DNA from: an uncultured Bacilli bacterium
GTDB taxonomy: Bacteria; Bacillota_I; Bacilli_A; RF39; UBA660
Reading direction: 5' to 3'
Length of the DNA: 64,000 bases
Assembly (NCBI GenBank): GCA_934167695.1
Contig: CAKPLP010000001.1
Coordinates: forward strand, 1-64,000
The notes beneath the pieces were generated by a model. That model ran no database searches, had not been told where the DNA came from, and saw only the letters and a program-made list of their open reading frames with translations. The position numbers were made by a program, and so were the translations under genes. Shown here in pieces: positions 53,952 through 63,648 of the stretch; within the stretch, counting starts at the first letter, position 1; every line of letters begins with the position of its first letter.

Positions 53952-54965
53952 ATGAAAAATGTAAAAGTATTATATACAATTATTGCAATTTTAATAGTTT
54001 CTTTAGTTGCAAGTATTGTAATAAACTGTAATCAAACAGCAAAACTAAAAAATGGTAAAGAAACAGTTGTAAAAGTTGGTAAGGAAAAAGTAACTGCAGA
54101 TGAACTATATACATCATTAAAAGAAAAATATGCTATGAATATATTAATCAGTAAAATTGATCATATGTTATTAGATAACAAATATAAAACTGATGATAAT
54201 GAAAAGAAAACTATTGAAAATCAAATTAGTCAAATAAAAGCCAATTATAATGATGATGCAACATACTTACAAGCAATTAAAAGTTACTACGGAGTAGAAT
54301 CAGAAGATGAATTCAAAGAAATGTTATCACTTGAATACAAACGTAACTTAGCAGTTAATGAGTATGTTAAGGAAAAAATAGTAACTGACGATGAAGTTAA
54401 ACAATACTATGATACAAAAACAATCGGAGATGTTAAAGCTAGTCACATTTTAATAAAATCAAATGCTTCTAGTGATGATTCTGAAGAAACTAAAACTAAG
54501 AAAGAAGAAAAAGCTAAGAAAAAAGCAGAAGATATTATTAAAAAATTAAATGATGGTCAAGACTTTGCTAAACTTGCTAAAAAATATTCTGATGATGAAG
54601 GAACAGCAGACGATGGAGGAAATTTAGGATACTTCAACAATGATGATAATTATGAAGAAAATTTTGTAACAGCTGCTGCACAACTTGAGATTGGAAAATA
54701 TACAACTGAACCAATAAAAACAGAATATGGTTATGAAATAATATTAAAAGTTGCTGAAAAGAATAAACCAAAATTAAGTAAAGTTAAAGATTCTATAAAA
54801 AGTACTTTAGCAGAAGAAAAACTAAATTCTGACTCTTCATTATATTACAATTCACTAATCGCATTCAGAGAAGATGAAAAAGTTACATTTAAAGACAATG
54901 TTGTAAAAAAACTTTATGATAAATACAATGAAACATTATTAAGCAAATCATCAAATGCATCATAA
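53952..54965 (+). CDS. prsA: PrsA-type foldase (parvulin peptidyl-prolyl isomerase)
   Basis: 337 residues: an N-terminal helix (residues 7-25) followed by Cys26 in VINC, possibly a loose lipobox or a plain anchor. Then a helical chaperone part, and a parvulin domain from about 155 (VKASHILIKS, DGQDFAKLAKKYSDDEGTADDGGNLGYF, then EYGYEIILK). It folds exported proteins outside the membrane. GGAGG precedes the ATG. Single gene with its own terminator. Confidence 0.88.
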   Translation: MKNVKVLYTIIAILIVSLVASIVINCNQTAKLKNGKETVVKVGKEKVTADELYTSLKEKYAMNILISKIDHMLLDNKYKTDDNEKKTIENQISQIKANYNDDATYLQAIKSYYGVESEDEFKEMLSLEYKRNLAVNEYVKEKIVTDDEVKQYYDTKTIGDVKASHILIKSNASSDDSEETKTKKEEKAKKKAEDIIKKLNDGQDFAKLAKKYSDDEGTADDGGNLGYFNNDDNYEENFVTAAAQLEIGKYTTEPIKTEYGYEIILKVAEKNKPKLSKVKDSIKSTLAEEKLNSDSSLYYNSLIAFREDEKVTFKDNVVKKLYDKYNETLLSKSSNAS

Positions 54966-54991
54966 AATATATAAATTATTCTATTAATAAT

Positions 54992-55022
54992 AAAAAGTAA
55001 GTTTTAAAACTTACTTTTTTAT
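54992..55022. terminator. Bidirectional terminator
   Basis: AAAAAGTAAGTTTT and AAAACTTACTTTTT form a perfect 14-bp palindrome between the convergent prsA and DUF3592-like genes. Confidence 0.8.
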
Positions 55023-55024
55023 TT

Positions 55025-55936
55025 TTATATCTTCCAATCTTGATCCTCTTGCTTCAATAAAGCCCTATCTATTCTTTTTTCCATTTTACCTTTAAAAAAT
55101 ATAAATGGAAAACTAAGTACAGTAAAACTAAGTCCAATTATAATTATTAAAAAATTTACTGGATTTTCTTTTGTAATAGCCTTCTCCGGATCATTTTTAT
55201 TATAATACAAATCTATTGTTTGTCCTAAATTATCATCTAAAGAACCCTTAATATAGGAATCATTAATATATATATACCTTTGATCATCTACATAGTAATA
55301 AAAAACAGGTTTATATAGATCCTTATCTCCTCCTATACTATAAATTTCTGAATATACAGTAGCTGTAGTAACATTATTAGCATTTTTTAAATTTAAATAA
55401 TTAACAATATCATATATTTGTATTATAAGTGCACTTAAACCAAGTACAAATAAAAAAACATAAAACATATAAATACTAGACAGTGATGATTCATTTTCAT
55501 TTGCTTTAGTTCTTGTATTAATTACAAAGAACAAACCAATAGCAATTAAAAGTAAAATTACAATAATAATTAAAAATGGATGTAATATGCCTTGATCAAT
55601 AGAATTATTTATATCAAAATAAATACATTCACCATTATTATCCTTAGAACAGTACATAATTACTGTTTTCTGATCTGGTACATCTAATTTAATAATTTCA
55701 TCATTAGTATCATATATCTTTTCAACATTTATTATATCATCCTTTAACTCATAATATAAATTACCATAACTACTATAAACATACTGCTTACTATAGTTTC
55801 CTTCTTTTAACTTCCAATTAAGATATGATGAAAAAAAAGTAATAAATACTATTATTCCAGCTATCAAAAAAATCAAGCCAAATACTTTTGCAGGTTTACT
55901 TTCACCAACACTTTTATTAAACTCATTATAATTCAA
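55025..55936 (-). CDS. DUF3592-like membrane protein
   Basis: 303 residues with four transmembrane helices (about 18-40, 115-140, 150-172, 258-282). The extracellular part between helices 3 and 4 has the DUF3592 pattern FYYYVDDQRYIYIN then IDLYYNKNDPEKAITK. Function unknown. It follows the zinc-ribbon gene by 15 nt. It is the intact counterpart of the remnant at 7040-7321. Confidence 0.6.
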   Translation of the reverse strand: MNYNEFNKSVGESKPAKVFGLIFLIAGIIVFITFFSSYLNWKLKEGNYSKQYVYSSYGNLYYELKDDIINVEKIYDTNDEIIKLDVPDQKTVIMYCSKDNNGECIYFDINNSIDQGILHPFLIIIVILLLIAIGLFFVINTRTKANENESSLSSIYMFYVFLFVLGLSALIIQIYDIVNYLNLKNANNVTTATVYSEIYSIGGDKDLYKPVFYYYVDDQRYIYINDSYIKGSLDDNLGQTIDLYYNKNDPEKAITKENPVNFLIIIIGLSFTVLSFPFIFFKGKMEKRIDRALLKQEDQDWKI

Positions 55937-55951
55937 TATTGTTCACCACCT

Positions 55952-56512
55952 TTAAATAAAAATCGCAAGAGAAAAGGCAAATATAAAATAAATTATTAAA
56001 AATAATATTGCACTAATTATAGAAGTTCCACCTTTATTATGTGCTATTAACAATAGTTGATCTTCATTTGCAGTTGGATTATCTTTCTTTATTTCTCTTA
56101 ATTTTTTAGTTATATGCCATTTATAAATAGGACAAAAAAATATGCCTATAAGAGTACTAATATAACTGCCAGATGGTATTAAATAAACTGAACATAGTAT
56201 CAAAATTGCGATAATTATAGAAATTAAATACATTTTTCTATACGCAAAATACGCAATTCCAAAAAGTATAGCCCATATATTAATCCCACCCTTTTTTACA
56301 CTATCATACATTTTGTCTGCATTTTTACCAATGTAAGCCTTAATAAATTTCTCATCAAAAGTAACTGAATTATTAAATTCATTATTTTTTGGAATATTAT
56401 TACCTTGAAATTGATTAGAATCATTAGAATTATTACTCTCAACCACACTCCCACAAACATTGCAATAATGGTCACTTTCTTTTAATGTAGCACCACAATT
56501 TTTACAATACAT
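55952..56512 (-). CDS. Zinc-ribbon DUF2628-like membrane protein
   Basis: 186 residues: N-terminal zinc ribbon (MYCKNCGATL, HYCNVCGSVV), Asn-rich linker, then FIKAYIGKNADKMYDSVKKGGINIWAILFG and three further helices. That stretch is the DUF2628 pattern. Role unknown. First gene of a two-gene unit with the DUF3592-like protein. Confidence 0.65.
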   Translation of the reverse strand: MYCKNCGATLKESDHYCNVCGSVVESNNSNDSNQFQGNNIPKNNEFNNSVTFDEKFIKAYIGKNADKMYDSVKKGGINIWAILFGIAYFAYRKMYLISIIIAILILCSVYLIPSGSYISTLIGIFFCPIYKWHITKKLREIKKDNPTANEDQLLLIAHNKGGTSIISAILFLIIYFIFAFSLAIFI

Positions 56513-56666
56513 AAAAACTTCACTCCTCTACTTTACATAATCTTACATAACTAAGTATATACTATTTATAAATTCAAAGTCAACATTTTCTTTCGCTTCA
56601 CTATTAAAGACTTTGCTTTCGTTAAAGTATAAAATACTTTTAGAAATAAAGTTTAGGAGGTAGGTT

Positions 56667-56939
56667 ATGAATTTATGTGAAATATTAGCAATTAACTTAA
56701 AATATTACCGTAAAAAATATAACTTATCTCAAGAAAAGTTTGCGGAAGTTTTAGGAACAACATTATCATATTTAAACCAAATTGAAAATAATAAAGTGGA
56801 TGTAAAATCTTCAACAATAGATAAATTTGCGAAAAATATAAGAGAATATGATAAAAACTCTAAAATTAAACCTGAGGATTTAGTTACATATTCAAAAAAG
56901 CACATAACAAATTATTCCAGAATAGATGAAAGAAAATAA
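56667..56939 (+). CDS. Small XRE-family regulator
   Basis: 90 residues: HTH_3 domain (YRKKYNLSQEKFAEVLGTTLSYLNQIENNKVDV), with a short polar tail and no effector domain. GGAGG precedes the ATG. It stands alone between oppositely oriented genes; target unknown. Confidence 0.7.
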   Translation: MNLCEILAINLKYYRKKYNLSQEKFAEVLGTTLSYLNQIENNKVDVKSSTIDKFAKNIREYDKNSKIKPEDLVTYSKKHITNYSRIDERK

Positions 56940-56943
56940 AAAA

Positions 56944-56969
56944 AGAAGCAAGTTTTATGACTTGCTTCT
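56944..56969. terminator. Terminator between HTH gene and recX
   Basis: AGAAGCAAG and CTTGCTTCT form a 9-bp stem with an 8-nt loop. A run of T follows on the minus strand, so it mainly serves recX. Confidence 0.75.
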
Positions 56970-57714
56970 AATCATATATAGAATAAAACCCTTTACGAAA
57001 CATACCTTCTTTAATTTTTTGTTCTAATTCTCTACCCTCATATTTTTTAGATAATCTCTTCTTTAATTTTTCATACTCTTTATTTTTTAATTCATTATCA
57101 TCCAAAAAAGATTGTTCTAAAATGACCTTATCAATAATACTCTTTGAAAAACCATCCTTCATCAAATCAGAATATATCTTTCTTTTTAATAAAGTATTAC
57201 TTTTACTATGGTTAGATCTAATAACTTTTAATACTATTTTTGAGGCCTTTTCATATTGTAAATTACTATCATATAAATTTAAAACATCATCAATAATGGA
57301 ATTATCTATTCCTTTTTTTTGCATCTCAACTCTTATTCTATTAGGTCCATGTGATGTAGTAATTAATTGTTCATTAAAAAAACTATTAGCATAAACCGAA
57401 TCATTCAAATACCCTTGTTGTAATAATTTATTAATAACCTCTGAAACATCATCAATATCAAAATTATCTTTTATAAGTTTATTTTTAACCTCTAAAGTAC
57501 TACGACTACGAACATTTATATACTTAATTGCCTTATAATAACATTGCCAAAATTTATTTTCATCTAATAATTTTTTATATTGTTTCTCATCTATTTCTTT
57601 TTTTAATAATAACTCCTCTTTTAAAATAACCTCTTCATATAGTTCTACACTACAACAATCAAATTCTATTAAATATTTATTATCTTTAAGTTTCTTATAC
57701 TTTATAATTTTCAA
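56968..57714 (-). CDS. recX: RecX recombination regulator
   Basis: 248 residues of the RecX family: repeated three-helix modules with YINVRSRSTLEVKNKLI, VINKLLQQGYLNDSVYANSFF, and SHGPNRIRVEMQKKGI, then further repeats to the end. RecX modulates RecA filaments. The length is that of the long Firmicute form. Confidence 0.85.
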   Translation of the reverse strand: MKIIKYKKLKDNKYLIEFDCCSVELYEEVILKEELLLKKEIDEKQYKKLLDENKFWQCYYKAIKYINVRSRSTLEVKNKLIKDNFDIDDVSEVINKLLQQGYLNDSVYANSFFNEQLITTSHGPNRIRVEMQKKGIDNSIIDDVLNLYDSNLQYEKASKIVLKVIRSNHSKSNTLLKRKIYSDLMKDGFSKSIIDKVILEQSFLDDNELKNKEYEKLKKRLSKKYEGRELEQKIKEGMFRKGFYSIYD

Positions 57715-57788
57715 TTATCTCACCTCAATATAAAATACGATTAAAAACATCTGTTCGTATAAAAATATTAATAAAAAGTAAGTAAATT

Positions 57789-57995
57789 CTACTTACTAGA
57801 TTTTTTTACTTTTAATAGCCCAGCTTCTACTTCTTCTAAAGCTCTACCAATATTTTTCTTACTCTTATATTCAGATTCTTTCATTTGTAAATGTTCAGTT
57901 CTAAAAATCTCTTTGCTTCTTCTTGCCGCAATATGAACTAATTCATACTTTGAAGAAACAATATTAAGTAATTTATCGATAGATGGATATATCAT
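57789..57995 (-). CDS. rpoZ: RNA polymerase omega subunit
   Basis: 68 residues beginning MIYPSIDKLLNIVSSKYELVHIAARRS and continuing KNIGRALEEVEAGLLK, the omega signature. The start at 57995 follows AGGGAG; the longer frame to 58091 crosses a terminator. It stabilises RNA polymerase assembly. Confidence 0.85.
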   Translation of the reverse strand: MIYPSIDKLLNIVSSKYELVHIAARRSKEIFRTEHLQMKESEYKSKKNIGRALEEVEAGLLKVKKSSK

Positions 57996-58081
57996 AGTAT
58001 CACACTCCCTTAACATTAGAATATTACAGAATATATCTGAATGCAAGTAATATGACAGAATTAGACATTTTATGACAAAAG

Positions 58082-58102
58082 AAAAAATCACCGAAGTGAT
58101 TT
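58082..58102 (-). terminator. Terminator with TTCG tetraloop
   Basis: Minus strand AAATCAC-TTCG-GTGATTT followed by six T. It closes the small cysteine-rich gene at 58114-58244, before rpoZ. Confidence 0.85.
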
Positions 58103-58113
58103 AGAAAATTTTA

Positions 58114-58244
58114 CTATTTAAATTGTGAACAAGAACCACATTGAATATTACTTACTACATTTTCTTCACAACATGAATATTCTGGTCTATAAGTATGACG
58201 ATAAACATGATGATTAATTATTCTAGTTCTAATAGGGCATACAT
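58114..58244 (-). pseudogene. Small Cys/His/Tyr-rich CotD-like coding remnant
   Basis: One minus-strand frame reads CPIRTRIINHHVYRHTYRPE, then YSCCEENVV and IQCGSCSQF, and stops at 58114. The His/Tyr/Cys pattern recalls inner spore coat CotD proteins. It has no ATG in frame. A ribosome site (AAGGGA) and ATG at 58244 are in another frame, and deletion of 2 nt in ATGTATGCC would join them. A TTCG terminator follows, supporting a real transcription unit. Calling it CotD is a guess from composition. Confidence 0.45.
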
Positions 58245-58267
58245 GTGACTTTCCCTTTTTGATAGAC

Positions 58268-58298
58268 AAAAAACGAGTATTAAATATTTAAATACTCG
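58268..58298 (-). terminator. Intrinsic terminator
   Basis: CGAGTATT and AATACTCG form an 8-bp stem with a 9-nt loop, followed by six T on the minus strand. It ends the 59178-58319 gene pair. Confidence 0.8.
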
Positions 58299-58318
58299 AA
58301 AAAATATCTTATCTATTT

Positions 58319-58867
58319 TTATTCATTCTTATCAAGAGTTAACTCACCTGTTGTTATAACCAAGCTATCATAATTAGAATCAACTAAATTAAAACTTCTA
58401 GTTTTTGGTGCAGCATTAATAAGTTCATGAGTACTTGTCTCCTCAACTAAAGTAGTAGTTATTAAATCACTAGAGAATTCATGATTCCCATCAGAAGATA
58501 ATTGCTTGAAATATACATTAATTGTACCATTAGCATCAACAGGCAAATTACTAAATACTACATTACCAGAATCATCAGAAGTCTGAACATTTCCATATTG
58601 ATTACCCTCAGCATCTACTCTAACAAAAGTAGCACCTACGATAGGAACACCAGCTACAGTTCCATCTTCTGAAACATGTAAAGTTAAAACACCTTTTGCT
58701 GCTATCGTAAAGTTATAAATAGTTTCAGTATCAGTAACATTAATAGATGATGGTGTTATTGTAGAATTATCATAACCCAATACATTTGCAGTAACAGCAT
58801 ATTCACCATTTAATACCTTTTCTTCCGCTACACCGTTAGTAATATTTATAGTGTATTTTTTTGACAT
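58319..58867 (-). CDS. CnaB/SpaA-fold-like beta protein without export signal
   Basis: 182 residues, Thr/Val/Asn/Ser-rich, predicted all-beta. The middle (GVLTLHVSEDG, VAGVPIVGATFVRVDAEGN, VVFSNLPVDANGTINVYFKQ) follows the CnaB/SpaA pattern seen in Gram-positive surface proteins. It has no signal peptide, membrane helix or sorting signal, so it may work inside the mother cell or spore. A GGGAGG site lies 12 nt from the ATG. It overlaps the 59178-58846 gene by about 20 nt. Confidence 0.55.
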   Translation of the reverse strand: MSKKYTINITNGVAEEKVLNGEYAVTANVLGYDNSTITPSSINVTDTETIYNFTIAAKGVLTLHVSEDGTVAGVPIVGATFVRVDAEGNQYGNVQTSDDSGNVVFSNLPVDANGTINVYFKQLSSDGNHEFSSDLITTTLVEETSTHELINAAPKTRSFNLVDSNYDSLVITTGELTLDKNE

Positions 58868-59178
58868 AAAATAATTTTTCCTCCCTTAATAATTAAATCT
58901 TGATAATATTTATCATGCAGAATAATCGTGGAGGTTTTTGTCAAATTATTATAAAAATCAAAATACAACTCATCCTGATTTTTAAACTTTTCTAAATAAG
59001 AATACGGATAATAATAAGGACTTTTAATACCAATATAACCATCAAAATATTTATCTAAATATATATTAGTTTCCCCATAAATTTTTTTCTTATCTATAAC
59101 ATCACCATTATTATTATAAATTAATAATTCAAATTCTCTATTTAATAATTGATTATTCAATCTGCATCTTATTAACAA
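58846..59178 (-). CDS. Small beta-rich protein, partner of 58319 gene
   Basis: 110 residues, Tyr/Asn-rich, with alternating strands (RLNNQLLNREFELLIYNNNGD, KIYGETNIYLDKYFDGYIGI) and no export signal. It starts at TTG (59178) 7-8 nt after GGAGGTG. Co-transcribed with the CnaB-like gene. Not recognised. Confidence 0.5.
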   Translation of the reverse strand: MLIRCRLNNQLLNREFELLIYNNNGDVIDKKKIYGETNIYLDKYFDGYIGIKSPYYYPYSYLEKFKNQDELYFDFYNNLTKTSTIILHDKYYQDLIIKGGKIILCQKNTL

Positions 59179-59253
59179 AATACACCTCCTCTATTATCTA
59201 ATATATAATATGTACTTAATAATTTTTTGTATAGATAAATACCTCTTAACACA

Positions 59254-60804
59254 TCACTTTCCAAAGGTTAAAATCAAATTTATTCTCTTATCGTCAAATA
59301 TTTCAATTTTTTCAATCAACTGAACAATTAATTCCCTACTTACATTAGACATACTTAAATAATCATTAATAAATTGTTCTACAAAAAATTTTTCTTTAAC
59401 TTTTCTCTTTTCCAAACTAGTTTTCTTTAAATAAACCCGTCTACTATTTTTAATTTCTAAATTTTTATATATCCTATCTTTAACCCTAGAAAATTGTTCA
59501 TCATCTATAACCTTATTTAACTTATCTATATATACTTCATCCAAATTTTCATTCAACTTATTAATTTCTAAATTAAGCATATTAATTTCTTCTTGTATAT
59601 TATCAGTTTGCATGTTAGATAATTCTTCATTAATACTTTTCTTTATTTTTTCAACATCAATAAAATTAAACAAAATTTTTTTTAATTCACTAATAATCTT
59701 TTTCTCCAACAAGTCATAATTATTAGAATGCGTTGTACATACTTTCTCCTTAATATATGCTCTATAATAATTACAAACAGTATAACAATTATTATCTTTT
59801 TTTCTCCTTGAAGTAACAGATATTCTATGACCACAATCACCACAATATAACAATCCATCTAATAAATGTTTTTCTTTTTTTTCACAACGACCCACATTTT
59901 TAGGAATCAACTTCTGCACCTCAAAAAAAGTATTTCTATCAATAATTGCTTCATGAGTATTTTCAACTACTATATATTTACTAGGATCATTTCTAGCAAT
60001 TTTCTTTATTTTATAATTAATTTTATATCTTTTGCCTTGAACCAAATCCCCTATATAAATTCTATTAGTTAAAATATCCTTAATCGTTTTAGCATTCCAA
60101 CTTCCAATTTTTAATGAACTATTCTTTTTCCAAACAAAATTATAATATGCAGAAGGATTTTTTACATTTTCAATAGTCAATATTTTTGCAATTTTAAAAC
60201 AAGTTAACCCTTCTAAACACATTTTATAAATTCTTTTAACAACTTCAGCTTGGGAAGAATCTATAATCAAATGATTCTTATCAAGAGGATCTTTTTTATA
60301 TCCAAATGCTACTCTACCACTCACCCACTTCCCTTCTTTTTTTTTAGCCATCAAACTAGATCTTATTTTTTTTGAAATATCTTTAGCATACATATCGTTC
60401 ATTATAGCCTTAAAAGGAGCTATATCATTATTGGAACTATCTAAAAAGGTATCAATATTATCAGTAATAGCAACATATCTGACATTATGAGAAGGAAAAT
60501 ATTTTTCTATAAAGTTTCCTGTTTCAATATAATCCCTACCCAATCTAGACATATCTTTCGTAAGAACCATATTAACATTATTATTTTCAATATCACTAAG
60601 TAACTTCTTAAACGCAGGTCTATTAAAATTCGTACCACTATAACCATCATCTATATATATATCATAAATAGATAAATTATTTTCTTTTACATATTGAAGT
60701 AGTAAACTCTTTTGATTAGTAATACTTTCACTTTCTTCTTTACTATCTAAATCCTCATGTGACAATCTAATATAAACACCAACATTAAAGACTATATTAT
60801 TCAA
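59254..60804 (-). CDS. Large serine recombinase
   Basis: 516 residues: resolvase domain with VGVYIRLSHED (catalytic S15), DDGYSGTNFNRPAF and MVLTKDMSRLGRD. Then a recombinase domain (WVSGRVAFGYKKD, IYIGDLVQGK), a zinc ribbon (LLYCGDCGHRISVTSRR, later VCTTHSNN) and a coiled-coil C-terminus. These enzymes integrate or excise mobile elements; SpoIVCA-type ones excise skin. It starts at TTG (60804), overlapping the stop of a 34-codon gene. No element ends are obvious nearby. Confidence 0.88.
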   Translation of the reverse strand: MNNIVFNVGVYIRLSHEDLDSKEESESITNQKSLLLQYVKENNLSIYDIYIDDGYSGTNFNRPAFKKLLSDIENNNVNMVLTKDMSRLGRDYIETGNFIEKYFPSHNVRYVAITDNIDTFLDSSNNDIAPFKAIMNDMYAKDISKKIRSSLMAKKKEGKWVSGRVAFGYKKDPLDKNHLIIDSSQAEVVKRIYKMCLEGLTCFKIAKILTIENVKNPSAYYNFVWKKNSSLKIGSWNAKTIKDILTNRIYIGDLVQGKRYKINYKIKKIARNDPSKYIVVENTHEAIIDRNTFFEVQKLIPKNVGRCEKKEKHLLDGLLYCGDCGHRISVTSRRKKDNNCYTVCNYYRAYIKEKVCTTHSNNYDLLEKKIISELKKILFNFIDVEKIKKSINEELSNMQTDNIQEEINMLNLEINKLNENLDEVYIDKLNKVIDDEQFSRVKDRIYKNLEIKNSRRVYLKKTSLEKRKVKEKFFVEQFINDYLSMSNVSRELIVQLIEKIEIFDDKRINLILTFGK

Positions 60805-60905
60805 TACATCTCATCCCTTATTTTTCTAATCAATAGAGCAATAATTTTTTCATTAACATCATCATTATTATCACTAAATATAAAGTTAATTTTATAATTA
60901 TTCAT
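60801..60905 (-). CDS. 34-residue ORF coupled to recombinase
   Basis: ATG at 60905 after GAGGGAT; reads MNNYKINFIFSDNNDD through IALLIRKIRDEMY and TGA. The TGA overlaps the TTG start of the recombinase, so recombinase translation probably depends on reading this frame. A short C-terminal amphipathic helix is the only feature. It begins MNN like the recombinase itself, by chance or duplication. Confidence 0.55.
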   Translation of the reverse strand: MNNYKINFIFSDNNDDVNEKIIALLIRKIRDEMY

Positions 60906-60981
60906 AAAAATCCCTCACTAAATATTGTATACTTAATAAATATGAAAAAAACTTAGAAAATATCAATTCTAAGTTTAAAAA

Positions 60982-63597
60982 TTATAACCATTCACCATAT
61001 TTATTAATATATAACTTCTTAATAAGAGAAACTATTACAAAATATATTAAAATTAAAAATGCTAAATAAAAATAAAAATTTAAAGGTAATATAACAAAAT
61101 GAAAAGTATCAATTTTATATAGTATTAATGGTGTAATAATAGTTAGAACAAATGAAAATAATGTTAATATGTTAAGCTTAAAACTAGCATTAGATTCTAT
61201 AAATGGCTTTTTAGAAGTTCTTACATTGTAAATAATCATTAACTCAGTTGCAAGACAAGTAACAAACCAAGCAGTTTGAAAATATGCCTGTTTATCAACA
61301 CTATTATATTTGAAAACAAACCAAAATATTATAAATGATATAACGTCTATCAAGGAACTAGTAATTCCCATAACCTTCATAAATCGCGATATTCCCTTAG
61401 TATCCCATTTCTTTGGTCTTTCTAAAAATTCATGATCAACATTATCATAAGGAATCCCAATTTGAGAAAAATCATATATAAAATCCTGAAGTAACATTTG
61501 AATAGGTAAAAGTGGTAAAAATGGTAAGAAAATACTAGCAATCATAATACTAAAAACATCACCAAAATCAGCACTCAAAGCCATTTTCATATATTTAATA
61601 ATATTACCATAAACTTTTCTTCCTTCAATTACACCATCATACACAACCTTTAAACTTTGTTTTAAAATAATAATATCACTAGATTCTTTAGCAATAGATG
61701 AGGCCGTATTAACAGATATTCCAACATCTGCTTTACTTAAAGATGGTGCATCATTTACTCCATCACCCATATAACCAACAACATGACCATTTTTTTGGTA
61801 TAAACAAACTACTCTCTCTTTTTGCAACGGATTCATACGTGCAAAAACATCAATACTTTCTAATTTAGATGATAACTCATCATCACTCATTTTATCAATA
61901 TCACTTCCAAGTAATATATCATCACCATTTAACCCAACCATATTACAAATATTTCTAGTTGCATAAGGATTATCTCCTGTTAAAATTTTAGTTCTAATAC
62001 CAACCTTATATAAATTAGATAAAGTTTTCTTTACATCTTTCTTAGCAGGATCCAAAAATCCTACAAAACCTACAAATACCATAGATTTTTCACAAGAAGC
62101 ATCAAATAAATCCTTTCCCGGATAATTATTTTTCTCAGAAAGAGCAATTACTTGCATTCCATCATTGGCAAGTTCCATCGCTTTATCTTTAATTATTGTA
62201 ATCATATCAGAATTTATAGAAGTAATTTTTCCATTTATTTTAACCCTATCACAATCATTAATAATTTCTTCCAAGGCACCTTTAGTTATCATACGATAAG
62301 AATTCTTATTTTTAACAACAATACTTTGTTTCTTACGAGTATAATCAAAAGGAATTTCATCAACCTTCTCATATTTTTCTAATTTTTCAGTAATTGAATG
62401 TTCATTACCATAAACAATTATAGCTCTATCCACTAAATTTTTAATTCCTGTACTATAATAACTATTTAAAAATGCATACTCTAAAATATCGTCATTTTCC
62501 TTTCCCTCAGCATCAATATATTTTTGTAAAGTTATTTTGTTCTCCGTCAGTGTACCCGTTTTATCTGTACATAAAACATCTATTGCCCCTAAATTTTGAA
62601 TAGATTCTATTTTTTTGACAAGCGTTTTTTTCTTAGCCAAACTTTTACTACCTTTAGTCAAGTTAACATTCAAAATCATAGGTAACATACTTGGAGTTAT
62701 ACCAACAGCAACAGAAAGAGCAAATAATAGTGCCTCATTTATATTTCTTTTTATAAAACCATCTATTATAATTACAACTAGACAAACACAAACCATATAC
62801 CTAATTAACAACTTCGAAATACTATTAATTCCTTTATCAAAATTAGTTATCTCTTTTTTATTATAAACTTCATTACCAACTTTACCTAAATAAGTATCAA
62901 AACCAGTAGAAATTACAACACCTTCACCTCTACCGCTAACTACAGAAGATCCCATAAGACAAATATTACTTATATCAAATATTTCATCAGCATCTAAACT
63001 TTTAACATCCTTTTCTACATAAATACTCTCACCTGTAAAAACAGATTGATTAATAAATAAATCTTTACAATCAATAATTTTTATATCAGCCGGAATAATA
63101 GTACCAGCATTAAGCTTAACTATATCACCTACAACAACATTTTCAACTTTTACCTCTTTTTCAATACCATTTCGTTCCACATTAACAGTAGAATAAATAC
63201 TACTTTTCAATTTTTTATTAAATTTATAAACAGAATAATCCTGAATAAATCTAATAAATGCGCTAATAAAAGCAATAATTACAATTATTAAAGAACCTAA
63301 ATTATCTCCTAAAAATAAATTTATAATCGCTAAAAATAATAAAATAATAATAAATTCATCCTTAAAAGACATAACAAAAAAATATAATGGACTCTTATCA
63401 TCATCCTTTACTACAACATTCTTTCCATATTTATTAAGTCTTTGTTTAGCATCAATATCACTTATACCAGAATATGAAGAATTATATTTATTTAAAATTA
63501 CATCAACATCATCTTTAGAAATATCTAAATATTCTTTAAACATTTCATGATCATCTTTTTTTTGATCATTTTTAACTTTTTTATTAAATATATTCAT
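60982..63597 (-). CDS. mgtA: P-type ATPase, MgtA/MgtB-type
   Basis: 871 residues, type IIIB P-type ATPase. It has an N-terminal cation-ATPase domain, actuator motif VFTGES, the phosphorylation site LCTDKTGTLT, MVFVGFVGFLDPAKKDV, LTGDNPYATRNI and GYMGDGVNDAPSL. Ten membrane segments include MLLQDFIYDFSQIGIPYDNVD, the MgtA signature in helix 6. It imports Mg2+ driven by ATP. No Mg2+ riboswitch is evident in the upstream 60 nt before the next remnant. Confidence 0.9.
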   Translation of the reverse strand: MNIFNKKVKNDQKKDDHEMFKEYLDISKDDVDVILNKYNSSYSGISDIDAKQRLNKYGKNVVVKDDDKSPLYFFVMSFKDEFIIILLFLAIINLFLGDNLGSLIIVIIAFISAFIRFIQDYSVYKFNKKLKSSIYSTVNVERNGIEKEVKVENVVVGDIVKLNAGTIIPADIKIIDCKDLFINQSVFTGESIYVEKDVKSLDADEIFDISNICLMGSSVVSGRGEGVVISTGFDTYLGKVGNEVYNKKEITNFDKGINSISKLLIRYMVCVCLVVIIIDGFIKRNINEALLFALSVAVGITPSMLPMILNVNLTKGSKSLAKKKTLVKKIESIQNLGAIDVLCTDKTGTLTENKITLQKYIDAEGKENDDILEYAFLNSYYSTGIKNLVDRAIIVYGNEHSITEKLEKYEKVDEIPFDYTRKKQSIVVKNKNSYRMITKGALEEIINDCDRVKINGKITSINSDMITIIKDKAMELANDGMQVIALSEKNNYPGKDLFDASCEKSMVFVGFVGFLDPAKKDVKKTLSNLYKVGIRTKILTGDNPYATRNICNMVGLNGDDILLGSDIDKMSDDELSSKLESIDVFARMNPLQKERVVCLYQKNGHVVGYMGDGVNDAPSLSKADVGISVNTASSIAKESSDIIILKQSLKVVYDGVIEGRKVYGNIIKYMKMALSADFGDVFSIMIASIFLPFLPLLPIQMLLQDFIYDFSQIGIPYDNVDHEFLERPKKWDTKGISRFMKVMGITSSLIDVISFIIFWFVFKYNSVDKQAYFQTAWFVTCLATELMIIYNVRTSKKPFIESNASFKLNILTLFSFVLTIITPLILYKIDTFHFVILPLNFYFYLAFLILIYFVIVSLIKKLYINKYGEWL

Positions 63598-63648
63598 ATC
63601 AATACCTTCTTTATAATTAAAAGTATATCACAAAAAAGTAACTTAAAC

